Below are positions 52,810-60,382 of a stretch of DNA of 64,000 nucleotides, piece after piece. Position 1 is the stretch's first letter. Each line of letters starts with the position of its first letter. The stretch comes from AWTP1-13 sp963832445. Its GTDB lineage: Bacteria; Pseudomonadota; Alphaproteobacteria; Rhizobiales; Hyphomicrobiaceae. Location of the stretch: assembly GCA_963832445.1 (NCBI GenBank), contig CAWHUM010000013.1, positions 186,001 to 250,000 on the forward strand. Direction: 5' to 3'. The position numbers and the translations under genes were made by a program. The notes below the pieces were generated by a model. That model was not told the DNA's origin, searched no databases, and was given only the letters and a program-made list of their open reading frames with translations.

Positions 52810-53472
52810 ATGGCGAATCAGGGCTCAGACGATCTGCAACGGTTTGCCGCCGGACGGCGGTTCGCGAGCGTGCTAGCCGATCCGCCGTGGCGGTTCGTCA
52901 ACCGCACCGGCAAGATGGCGCCGGAGCACAGGCGGCTCAACCGCTACGAAACGCTCACCACCGATGCAATCTGCGCCTTGCCGGTGGCAGGCATCCTGGC
53001 CGACAGGGCCCACCTGTACCTTTGGGTCCCCAACGCCCTGCTGCCGGACGGTCTCCAAGTGATGGCGGCCTGGGGCTTTGCGTACAAGACCAACATCGTG
53101 TGGCAGAAGGTGCGCAAGGATGGCGGCCCAGACGGGCGCGGCGTCGGCTTCTATTTCCGCAATGTGACGGAGCTGCTGCTATTCGGGGTGCGCGGCAGCA
53201 ACAACCGCACGCTGGCTGCGGGACGCCGGCAGGTGAACTTCATCGCCTCGCGCAAGCGCGAGCACTCGCGCAAACCCGACGAGCAGTACGCGCTGATCGA
53301 GGCGTGCAGCCCGGGGCCCTATCTGGAGCTGTTCGCGCGCGGCCAGCGCTCGGGCTGGGCCAGCTGGGGCAATCAGGCACGCGATAGTTATTGCCCGACC
53401 TGGGATACGTACGCCAACCACTCGGCAGCGGAGGCGGAACTTCCTCACGTGCGGCGGGTTTTGCCGAGCTGA
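52810..53472 (+). CDS. MT-A70-family DNA adenine N6-methyltransferase
   Basis: 220 residues. The catalytic motif DPPW is at 24-27 (VLADPPWRFVNRTG). The later motifs YLWVPNALLPDGLQVMAAWGF, TELLLFGVRGSNNRTL and the substrate-side SRKREHSRKPDEQYALIEACSPGPYLELFARG (in outline) are typical of the group that includes prophage and stand-alone bacterial enzymes. It methylates adenine at N6. No restriction enzyme, integrase or phage gene is near, so it is a solitary methylase, perhaps regulatory. It is divergent from the EamA gene. Confidence 0.9.
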   Translation: MANQGSDDLQRFAAGRRFASVLADPPWRFVNRTGKMAPEHRRLNRYETLTTDAICALPVAGILADRAHLYLWVPNALLPDGLQVMAAWGFAYKTNIVWQKVRKDGGPDGRGVGFYFRNVTELLLFGVRGSNNRTLAAGRRQVNFIASRKREHSRKPDEQYALIEACSPGPYLELFARGQRSGWASWGNQARDSYCPTWDTYANHSAAEAELPHVRRVLPS

Positions 53473-53511
53473 CAATTGCAGCAGCCGCGAGTTTTGTTGG
53501 GAGCACGCACT

Positions 53512-53973
53512 ATGGAGCAGGATGCAGCAAGGAAGCTGAGGCCGCGGAGGAAGACGGTCCTTGCCGCTGCACTGATCTGCTGTGCGGGGCTGCTGCCTGG
53601 CAGGAGCAGCGCCGACGGGGCACTCGCCGTGGGGCTTCCCGCCGACGTGGCCAAGCAGGGCCTCGCCATGGGCTACGCCCTCAACTATGCGACCAGCGAG
53701 AAAGCCCAGGAGCTGGCGCTGAAGCGCTGCCGCGAGTTCCAGGACGCGCCGCAGGCGACGCGCGACCTCTGCAAGATCGTGGAGAAGTTCTCCAAGCGGT
53801 GCCTGGCGGTGGCGCTCGACCCCCAGTTCGGCACAACGGGCATCGGCTGGTCGGTGTCCAAGAACCAGGAGGTGGCCGAGGACCTAGCCATGGAGAAGTG
53901 CGGGGAGACTGCCGGGCGCAAGCGGCGCGAGTTCTGCCGGGTGACGCTTACCAGCTGTGACGGCAGGAAGTAG
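53512..53973 (+). CDS. DUF4189-like exported protein
   Basis: 153 residues from the ATG at 53512; an upstream ATG at 53476 is possible. A basic N-terminus (RKLRPRRKT) and hydrophobic stretch form a signal peptide, ending about residue 35. The mature part (GALAVGLPADVAKQGLAMGYALNYAT, ALKRCREFQDAP, CKIVEKFSKRCLAVALD, IGWSVSKNQEVAEDLAMEKCGETAG in outline) with several Cys resembles DUF4189. Function is unknown, probably periplasmic. Confidence 0.75.
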   Translation: MEQDAARKLRPRRKTVLAAALICCAGLLPGRSSADGALAVGLPADVAKQGLAMGYALNYATSEKAQELALKRCREFQDAPQATRDLCKIVEKFSKRCLAVALDPQFGTTGIGWSVSKNQEVAEDLAMEKCGETAGRKRREFCRVTLTSCDGRK

Positions 53974-54137
53974 GCCTGGCAAGGCCGAACATTGGGGGCC
54001 CACCTCGGGCCCTGGCGTTATGCATATTTCCGGGCTTAGTCGAGATCGTTCGAATTGGCATGGCAACCCCGGGTCAGTTCGTACTAGAATTTCGGCTTCG
54101 GTGCTTGGGCTGGGGGCCCTTCTGCAGGAGGTCCACC

Positions 54138-54431
54138 ATGGCAACGTACATCGTGCTTGGTAGTTTCACAGACCAGGGCATCCGCAACGTCAAGGACACG
54201 ACCAAACGGGCCGACGCCTTCAAGGAGATGGCCAAATCCTCGGGCGCGGCAGTCAAAGAGGTCTACTGGACCCTTGGCCAGTACGACCTCGTAGCAACCG
54301 TCGAAGCGCCTGACGATAAGGTCGTCACGGCTCTCGGGCTCACTTTGGGCAAGGCCGGCAATGTCCGCACCCAGACGCTCAGGGCCTTTTCGGCTGCGGA
54401 GATGACCTCGATCCTGGGCAAGGTCAGCTAG
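54138..54431 (+). CDS. GYD-domain protein
   Basis: 97 residues: MATYIVLGSFTDQGIRNVKDTTKRADAF, KSSGAAVKEVYWTLGQYDLVATVEAPDD, LRAFSAAEM (in outline). GGAGG lies 8 nt before the ATG at 54138. GYD proteins have a ferredoxin-like dimeric alpha/beta-barrel fold, bind small molecules and have no fixed function. The gene stands just before a CBS-pair protein; the 71-bp gap allows one transcript. Confidence 0.88.
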   Translation: MATYIVLGSFTDQGIRNVKDTTKRADAFKEMAKSSGAAVKEVYWTLGQYDLVATVEAPDDKVVTALGLTLGKAGNVRTQTLRAFSAAEMTSILGKVS

Positions 54432-54502
54432 CCCGATTGGTCATCGTCAGGAACTGGAACTCACCAAGCAATGTGAGCGCGTGACATGTGGGAGATCTGG
54501 CC

Positions 54503-54946
54503 ATGAAGATAGGCGATGTAATAGCGGACAAGGGGCATCACGTCGCTACCGTCTGGCCAGAGAAGCTGCTGAGGCAGATCCTGCTCCTCTTCGAGGAGCG
54601 CAACATCGCCTCGGTGGTTGTTGTCGACCATGCCGACAGTCCGCTCGGCATCGTCACGGACCGGGACGCGCTGCGGGCGCTGGTCCGGAGCAGCATGGCA
54701 GCTCTTGAGCGTCCTGTGTCCAACGTGATGCAAGTCCCCGTGCCGTCCTGCTCCCCGGACGACACGGTCAACCACGTGCTGCGGATGATGACCGAGAAGA
54801 GGGTGCGCCACGTTCTGGTCATGCGGGAGAAGAAGATGATCGGGATCGTAAGTATCGGCGATTTGGTCAAGTTCAGGCTCAAGGATGCCGACCTCGAGAA
54901 CCAAGTCTTGCGCGATTTGGCGCTGACGCGCATGGCCGGTGAGTAG
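54503..54946 (+). CDS. CBS-domain pair protein
   Basis: 147 residues from the ATG at 54503, after GGGAGA. Two CBS motifs are seen: IASVVVVDHADSPLGIVTDRDALRAL and VRHVLVMREKKMIGIVSIGDLVKFRL (in outline). Stand-alone CBS pairs bind adenine nucleotides such as AMP or ATP and report energy state to a partner enzyme or channel. No partner is evident here. Confidence 0.92.
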   Translation: MKIGDVIADKGHHVATVWPEKLLRQILLLFEERNIASVVVVDHADSPLGIVTDRDALRALVRSSMAALERPVSNVMQVPVPSCSPDDTVNHVLRMMTEKRVRHVLVMREKKMIGIVSIGDLVKFRLKDADLENQVLRDLALTRMAGE

Positions 54947-54991
54947 TGGTTCTTCGCTTACGTGCGACCGGCCGTGCGTGAGCAAATCTGC

Positions 54992-56141
54992 TCAGCCGCG
55001 ATTGCCGCCCAGCACCTTGCGCGAGATGACGACGCGCATGATCTCGTTGGTGCCTTCCAGGATCTGGTGCACGCGCAGGTCGCGAACCAGCTTCTCCAGG
55101 CCGTAGTCCTTAAGGTAGCCGTAGCCGCCGTGGATCTGCAGCGCCTCGTTGCACACCTTGAAGCCGAGGTCGGTGGCCAGCCGCTTGGCCATCGCCGAAT
55201 ACATGGTGGCCTGCGGGTCGGCGCGGTCGATGGCATCGGCGGCGCGATAGATCATCAGGCGCGCGGCCTCCAGCTCGGTCGCCATGTCGGCGATCTTGAA
55301 CTGCAGCGCCTGGAAGTCGGCGATCTGTTTTGCCGAACGCCTTGCGCTCGAACATGTACTGGCGTGCCTTGTCGAGCGCGGCCCAGGCGGCGCCCAGCGA
55401 GCAGGCGCCGATGTTGATGCGGCCGCCGTCGAGCCCCGACATGGCGAACTTGAAGCCCTGGCCCTCGGCGCCGACGCGGTTGCCAGCGGGCACCTTGCAG
55501 TCCTCGAAGATCACCTGGCGCGTCGGCTGCGCGTTCCAGCCCATCTTCTTCTCGTTGGCGCCGAAGGAGAGGCCGGGCGTGTCCTTCATCACCGCGAAGG
55601 CCGAGACGCCGGAGGCGCCCTCGTCGCCCGTGCGCGCGAACACGAAATAGAAGTCGGTGGCGCCGGCGCCCGAGATGAACTGCTTGGAGCCGTTGAGGAC
55701 GTAGCTGTCGCCCGAGCGCCGCGCCGTGGTCTTGAGGGCGGCGGCATCGGAGCCGGCCCCCGGCTCGGTCAGGCAATAGCTCGACAGCCACTCCATGGAG
55801 GCAAGCTTGGGCATCCATGCTGCGACCTGCTCGGGGGAAGCGTACTTGCCGACCATCCACGCCACCATGTTGTGGATCGAGATGTAGCCGGCAATCGCCG
55901 GGCAGCCGTAGGCCAGCGCCTCCATGATGAGCGCGCCGTCCATGCGCGAGAGGCCCGAACCGCCCTTGTCCTCGGGCACGTAGATGGTGGCCATGCCGAG
56001 CGGCGCCACCTCGCGGATCACATCGATGGGGAAGTGGCTCGTCTCGTCCCATTCGGCCGCGTGCGGCGCGATGCGCTCCTTGGCAAAGGTGAGCGCCGTC
56101 TCCTGGATGGCGGCCTGTTCCTCGGTGAGGGCGAAGTGCAT
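54992..56141 (-). pseudogene. Acyl-CoA dehydrogenase, one frameshift near the C-terminal domain
   Basis: About 382 residues when restored. It starts MHFALTEEQAAIQETALTFAKE in outline. The FAD-binding middle domain carries YCLTEPGAGSDAAALKTTA and FISGAG; the C-terminal part has ALQIHGGYGYLKDYGLEKLVRDLRVHQILEGTNEI (in outline), including the usual catalytic-base Glu in EGTNEI. An extra A in the four-A run at 55328-55331 shifts the frame after RKAFGK; the restored segment is QIADFQALQFKIADMATE. The enzyme removes two hydrogens from acyl-CoA to give the 2-enoyl-CoA. The pattern (isobutyryl/short-branched type) would suit valine breakdown with MmsA, but subtype is inferred. The break looks like a sequence error. 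Confidence 0.9.
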
Positions 56142-56145
56142 GGGG

Positions 56146-56562
56146 TCAGGTCCAGTCGGACAGGTGGACGACACGCGAACTGAAAGCTGTAGGCGCCAGA
56201 CGGTTCACGAAGCGTCTGTCGGCGGTAACGAGCCGCGCATCTTCACGTATCGCGAGCGCCAAGTAGAAGCAATCATATGGTGCATGCCCCAGCTCCAAGC
56301 CCATGGAGAGCGCAGCTCCTGCCAACTCGGCGTCATCCTCTGCCACCGTCACCTGGCTAAGGACCGCAGCCAAACCTTGCCGGGCCTGTTCAATAGCGAT
56401 CTGACCGGCGCGGACATATTGCCAGATGGCAGTTGTGACCTCCGCCACAAACATCGCCGGCGCGACAAGGGCATCGGGCCGTGTAAGCACTGCCAATGCA
56501 CGTTCCCTCAGCGGCTGCTTAATTATCCATTTGATCGCAACGTTGGCATCTATGACGATCAT
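56146..56562 (-). CDS. vapC: PIN-domain VapC-type toxin
   Basis: 138 residues. The PIN acidic residues are present: Asp5 in MIVIDANVAIKW, Glu in FVAEVTTAIW, Asp in APYDCFYLALA and Asp in LVTADRRF. VapC toxins cleave RNA in a Mg-dependent way. Its ATG overlaps the antitoxin stop (56559-56562), the usual VapBC coupling. It lies 4 bp from the acyl-CoA dehydrogenase start, on the same strand, so the dehydrogenase may be co-transcribed with it. Confidence 0.92.
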   Translation of the reverse strand: MIVIDANVAIKWIIKQPLRERALAVLTRPDALVAPAMFVAEVTTAIWQYVRAGQIAIEQARQGLAAVLSQVTVAEDDAELAGAALSMGLELGHAPYDCFYLALAIREDARLVTADRRFVNRLAPTAFSSRVVHLSDWT

Positions 56563-56795
56563 ACACGCCTGTTCCGGATTCGCCGGATGACGTCTTCGCT
56601 GAGCAGCTTGGATGGTTTTTTCTGCAATGCGGCGACGCGTTCAACTGCAGCCAGCCGTTCTTCAGCGGTTGGCGTTGCGGCCTGCTTGAGAATGTCCCGC
56701 AGCTCGTGCTCGAGCGAATGCCCCTTGCGCTGAGCCCTGCGCTTCAGCGATGCGATGGTGTGATCGTCAAGGTTGCGAATCAGCACTTGGCCCAT
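56559..56795 (-). CDS. FitA/VapB-type antitoxin, ribbon-helix-helix
   Basis: 78 residues from the ATG at 56795 (MGQVLIRNLDDHTIASLKRRAQRKGHSLEHELRDIL in outline). The first 45 residues form the Arc-like RHH DNA-binding fold; the tail (LLSEDVIRRIRNRRV) would bind the toxin. It represses and neutralises the VapC at 56146. Compare the related antitoxin at 56857. Confidence 0.9.
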   Translation of the reverse strand: MGQVLIRNLDDHTIASLKRRAQRKGHSLEHELRDILKQAATPTAEERLAAVERVAALQKKPSKLLSEDVIRRIRNRRV

Positions 56796-56833
56796 TACTG
56801 GCCTCCATTCCCATGCACATGGCAACGGTGGCA

Positions 56834-56860
56834 GGAGTCGACGACCGCCTGCTCGGTCAC
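56834..56860 (-). pseudogene. 5' scrap of a second vapC gene
   Basis: Directly overlapping the stop of the second antitoxin (GTGA at 56857-56860) a frame starts VTEQAVVDS, matching the start of many VapC toxins (V-V-D-S/A then S-V). After nine codons the similarity ends and the frame stops at 56795. It suggests that the toxin of this pair was deleted. The match is short. Confidence 0.4.
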
Positions 56861-57084
56861 AAGAGACCCTCTCGGATTTCGTCCTTGCTCAGGGGCGCTA
56901 GGGGTGTCGGGAACTCGGCGATGTATTGCCGGGCCAGTGCTGCCCGCTCGGCCGGCGAGAAAGGCGCATTGGTTTCCAGAACGCCCCGCAGCACTTGCTC
57001 GAGCGAGGTGCCTTGCAGCCGCGCCTTCACCTTGTAGGTCTCGATAAGTCCTTCCGAGATATTCCTGATCAGGACTTGGCCCAT
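56857..57084 (-). CDS. Second FitA/VapB-type antitoxin, orphan
   Basis: 75 residues: MGQVLIRNISEGLIETYKVKARLQGTSLEQVLRGVLE in outline, then a Pro/Ala-rich tail ending DEIREGLL. It shares its first eight residues (MGQVLIRN) and the RHH pattern with the antitoxin at 56559, so the two came from related modules. No full toxin follows; only the scrap at 56834-56860 does. Confidence 0.88.
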   Translation of the reverse strand: MGQVLIRNISEGLIETYKVKARLQGTSLEQVLRGVLETNAPFSPAERAALARQYIAEFPTPLAPLSKDEIREGLL

Positions 57085-57133
57085 CGCTCAGTCTCCATTG
57101 CTATCACAATGATAGCATACCCTATTTCGGCTG

Positions 57134-58117
57134 TCACGGTGATCGGACGAGCGCGGCACCCCGTTTCAGCAAGGCTTCCGCCTCGGCCACCATGCGCTCA
57201 AGGATCTGGGCCGCTGGCTCGATGGCGTTAATAAGCCCCACGCCCTCGCCGACGATGGTCGCGGCGATGCTGGCGTCGCCCGCAGCGGCCGCCTGCTTGT
57301 AGCGCGCGACCTGCGCGTCCTTGGCCTCGCGCAGCTCGCCCTCGCGGCCCAGCCATTCCTTTACGAAGTCGTTCTTCAGCACGCGGCCGGTGTAGCGGGC
57401 GGGCCAGGGGCGGCCGCGCACGATGTCGAGCACACTCTGGCGCACGGTGTCGTCGCCGCCGGCCGCCAGCGCTGCCGCGTGCAGGCCTGGCGGCACCAGG
57501 GCTTCCTTGGAGGCCCAGAAGCGCGTGCCGACCACCACGCCGTCGGCGCCCAGCATGAGGGCTGCGGCGAGCCCTCGGCCGTCGGTGATGCCGCCAGCCG
57601 CGCACAGCAGGGTCTGCGGCGCCCGCTTGGCGATCAGGTCGGCGATCTCCGGCACCAGCGTCAGTGTCGCCCGCGTGCCGCCGTGACCGCCGCCCTCGGT
57701 GCCCTGCGCCACGATGATGTCGACGCCGCAGTCGATGGCCCGCTCGGCATCCGCGCGGGTCTGCAGCTGGCAGAAAACCGGTATGCCGGCAGCCCTGACC
57801 TTGCCGGCGAACGGCTCGGGATCGTCGAACGACAGGAAGATCGCCTTGGGGCTGCGGGCGAGCGCATAGTCGAGCAGTTCGGGCCGCTTGCGCAGCGACC
57901 AGGTGATGAAACCGCAGCCGACTGCCTGGTTACCGGCGGCCGCGAACTCGCGGTCGAACCAGCCGTCGTCGTCGGCGTAGCCGCCGCCAAGGAAACCCAG
58001 GCCGCCGGCGCTCGACACTGCTGCGGCAAGCTTGCCCCCTGCGATCACGTCCATGGGCGCGGAGACAACCGGGTGGGTGATGCGCAGACGCTCGGTCAGT
58101 CGCGTGGCGATGGGCAT
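57134..58117 (-). CDS. Nitronate monooxygenase (2-nitropropane dioxygenase family)
   Basis: 327 residues, FMN-dependent TIM barrel. N-terminal ITHPVVSAPMDVIAGGKLAAAVSSAGGLGFLGGGY in outline, the FMN phosphate motif AQGTEGGGHGG, and LLCAAGGITDGRGLAAALMLGADGVVVGTRF in outline. Family members oxidise toxic alkyl nitronates such as propionate-3-nitronate. The GST gene lies 12 bp upstream on the same strand, so the two are probably co-transcribed and may both detoxify. Confidence 0.9.
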   Translation of the reverse strand: MPIATRLTERLRITHPVVSAPMDVIAGGKLAAAVSSAGGLGFLGGGYADDDGWFDREFAAAGNQAVGCGFITWSLRKRPELLDYALARSPKAIFLSFDDPEPFAGKVRAAGIPVFCQLQTRADAERAIDCGVDIIVAQGTEGGGHGGTRATLTLVPEIADLIAKRAPQTLLCAAGGITDGRGLAAALMLGADGVVVGTRFWASKEALVPPGLHAAALAAGGDDTVRQSVLDIVRGRPWPARYTGRVLKNDFVKEWLGREGELREAKDAQVARYKQAAAAGDASIAATIVGEGVGLINAIEPAAQILERMVAEAEALLKRGAALVRSP

Positions 58118-58129
58118 CGGCGATCGGTC

Positions 58130-58777
58130 CTATCTCAACGGCTTGATGCGCTCGCCCGGCATCAAGTCGTAGGGGTCCTTCCAGCCCGGCAGCGCGCGCA
58201 TGCGACCAATCCAGGCCGCCAGGTTCGGGTTGGTCTTGGGCCAGTCGTAGCCGGTTTCCTCGGGCGGATAGAACATGTAGCCCACGAGCGAGAAGTCGGC
58301 GATGGTTGGCGTATTCCCGACCATGAACTTCGACTGGCCGAGGTGCTTCTCGACGATGCCGAGCGCACCGTCGAAGCGTGCTTTCAGCATCGCCAGCACG
58401 TCCGGCGAGGGTGCCTGCGGCGCCAGCGACTTCAGGAACCGGTAGGTGGCGAAGTAGCCGGTGAACTTGTGGTTGTCGAACAGCATCCAGCGCAGAGCCT
58501 CGAGCCGGTCGTCCTCGGTAGCCGGCCTGAACTTGCCGGTCTTGTCGGCGAGGTAGGTCAGGATCACGCCCGACTGCGACAGCTTTCGGCCGCCGAATTC
58601 CAGGACTGGCGCCTCGCCGATCTCGTTGACGGTCTCGCGCCACTCAGGCTTGCGTGTCTGCCCGTTGAAGAAATCGACGAACACCGGCTCCCAGTCGAGG
58701 CCGGCGCAGTTGAGATAGAGCGCCACCTTGTAGGAGTTTCCCGACTGGCAGAAGCAGTGCAGCTTGTACTCGGCCAT
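58130..58777 (-). CDS. Glutathione S-transferase family protein
   Basis: 215 residues. Thioredoxin-like N-terminus (MAEYKLHCFCQSGNSYKVALYLNCAGLDWEPVFVDFFNG in outline) with NEIGEAPVLEFGGRKLSQSGVILTYLADK in outline (the cis-Pro and the Ser pair that bind glutathione). A helical C-terminal domain follows (VGNTPTIADFSLVGYMF). It conjugates or isomerises with glutathione. Its partner downstream is nitronate monooxygenase. Confidence 0.9.
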   Translation of the reverse strand: MAEYKLHCFCQSGNSYKVALYLNCAGLDWEPVFVDFFNGQTRKPEWRETVNEIGEAPVLEFGGRKLSQSGVILTYLADKTGKFRPATEDDRLEALRWMLFDNHKFTGYFATYRFLKSLAPQAPSPDVLAMLKARFDGALGIVEKHLGQSKFMVGNTPTIADFSLVGYMFYPPEETGYDWPKTNPNLAAWIGRMRALPGWKDPYDLMPGERIKPLR

Positions 58778-58845
58778 GACGCGCCCCTTCGTTCCACGTG
58801 GTGGCCCACGCTTAGCACGGAGCGGCCGCCATGATCGAGACGCCC

Positions 58846-59232
58846 CTATTGCGCAGCGGTGCTCTCGACGTGATAGGCCTTGGCCGTGATCAGCCACTCC
58901 TCGCCGAACCGGTGGTACGACAGGTAGTCGACGAAGACGATGGCGTTGATCCTCACGCGCACCTTGACGAGGGCCTGCGTCGGCGACGCGAAATCCATGA
59001 GCAGGATTTCCTCCTGACGCGGTGCGCCGAGCGACTTGGGCGATGCGCGCTTGGCAAGAATGTCCTTGTAGGTCTGGGCGCTCCAAACGTTCATCTCGCC
59101 GTCGCGAAAGCCGTGCAGCTGGGACGTCGAACGGAACACGCGATCGAAGCGCGCGGTATCATTGTCGTACATGAGATCGAAGTAGCGCTGGACGGCTTCG
59201 GTGAGGCTTGCAATCGGCGCGTGGTCGGGCAT
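58846..59232 (-). CDS. NTF2-like/SnoaL-fold protein
   Basis: 128 residues from the ATG at 59232 (MPDHAPIASLTEAVQRYFDLMYDND in outline), chosen because GGAG lies 7 nt before it; an ATG at 59238 is the alternative. The alpha-beta pattern is that of nuclear-transport-factor-2-like enzymes and binders: FDRVFRSTSQLHGF, EILLMDFASPTQALVKVRVRINAIVFVDYLSYHRFGEEWLITAKAYHVE in outline. The family includes small hydrolases and isomerases as well as non-enzymes. The function is unknown. Confidence 0.8.
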   Translation of the reverse strand: MPDHAPIASLTEAVQRYFDLMYDNDTARFDRVFRSTSQLHGFRDGEMNVWSAQTYKDILAKRASPKSLGAPRQEEILLMDFASPTQALVKVRVRINAIVFVDYLSYHRFGEEWLITAKAYHVESTAAQ

Positions 59233-59365
59233 GGACATTCTCCGGTTCAAGGCGACGTCGCGCGCACTTTGGCTCAGGCAGGACCGACACGTCCTTGCGA
59301 ATTGCGCTAGGACAGCCCAGGTCTGTGCAATAACATGCCGCTTTCAGTCCCGGATTTGACCAGTC

Positions 59366-59851
59366 ATGCCAAAACTCGACCTGGACGCCATCGACTGCCG
59401 GATTATCGCCACGCTGCAGGCGGACGGCCGGTTGAGCAATGTCCAGCTGGCCGAACGCGTGGGGCTGTCGCCGTCGCCGTGCCTGCGGCGCGTGAAGCGG
59501 TTGGAGCGCGAAGGCTACATCGAGTCCTATCGCGCCACGCTGGGCCGCAGCCGCGTCGGCCTGGGCTTCACTGTCTTCGTCGGCGTCAAGATCGAGGGCC
59601 ACGCCGATGAGCGGGCAAACGAGCTGCAGGATGCGCTGGTTGCGATGCCCGAGGTCGTGGCCTGCCACATGGTCTCGGGAGAATCCGACTACCTGCTGGA
59701 AGTGGTCGTGCCCGATCTCGAGCACTATCAGCGCTTCCTGCTCGGCAAACTGCTGGCGCTCCCGATCATCAAGGACGTCCGCAGCAACATAGCCCTCCAA
59801 TCTCTGAAGTCGGCGGCGCCGCTGCCGCTCGACCATTTGGTCCAGCATTGA
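59366..59851 (+). CDS. Lrp/AsnC-family transcriptional regulator
   Basis: 161 residues. HTH at about 6-55 (LDAIDCRIIATLQADGRLSN, LAERVGLSPSPCLRRVKRLEREGYI) and the RAM ligand-binding domain (VGLGFTVFVGVKIEG, MPEVVACHMVSGESDYLLEVVVPDLEHY in outline). It forms octamers and responds to amino acids. The gene is divergent from the NTF2-like gene; targets are unknown. Confidence 0.93.
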   Translation: MPKLDLDAIDCRIIATLQADGRLSNVQLAERVGLSPSPCLRRVKRLEREGYIESYRATLGRSRVGLGFTVFVGVKIEGHADERANELQDALVAMPEVVACHMVSGESDYLLEVVVPDLEHYQRFLLGKLLALPIIKDVRSNIALQSLKSAAPLPLDHLVQH

Positions 59852-59865
59852 GGGCGGGGATCGGC

Positions 59866-60270
59866 ATGAACCCTCACCTATTCGTCTACGGCACACTGCT
59901 CTCGGGCGCCGGCCACCCCAAGGGTGCGCAGCTCGGACGCGAGGCACGGCTGCTGGGCGCGGCGACGATCCAAGGCTGCCGGCTCTACGGCCTCGGCCGC
60001 TATCCGGGCCTGGTCGAGGCAGCGGACGCGCCAGGGCCGGTGCACGGCGAAGTCTTTGAGCTGAACAACCCCGCAGCCTCGCTCAAGTGGCTCGACGCCT
60101 ACGAGGGCATCGTGCCGGGCAACCCCGACCAGGACCAGTACGAGCGCGTCGAGCGACCCGCGCGGCTCGCCTCTGGCCAGGAGATCACGGCTTGGGTCTA
60201 TTTCTACCGCAAGGACGTGCAGCGCTTCCGGCCCATCCCGGACGGGCGGTGGCTGGCGCGCAAGGATTGA
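59866..60270 (+). CDS. Gamma-glutamylcyclotransferase-family protein
   Basis: 134 residues from the ATG at 59866 (MNPHLFVYGTLLSGAGHPKG). The family marks are the substrate-binding YGTL at 8-11 and the catalytic Glu80 in DAYEGI. The family releases 5-oxoproline from gamma-glutamyl amines or peptides. It lies 14 bp after the Lrp gene and is likely co-transcribed. Confidence 0.9.
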   Translation: MNPHLFVYGTLLSGAGHPKGAQLGREARLLGAATIQGCRLYGLGRYPGLVEAADAPGPVHGEVFELNNPAASLKWLDAYEGIVPGNPDQDQYERVERPARLASGQEITAWVYFYRKDVQRFRPIPDGRWLARKD

Positions 60271-60382
60271 GGGCGGGTTCGACGTGGGGCTGACAAGAGC
60301 AGCCTTGCTTTCCCCCTGGGCCTCGGCAGAATTCGCAAGGGAAGGCCGCCCCGAGCGCGGCCAAGTGTCTGGGAGAGCGCCC

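Noticed and set aside
54030..54080. TTCGAA-type motif near 54050 suggesting a tRNA T-loop
   Set aside because: No acceptor stem, anticodon arm or CCA context can be built around it.
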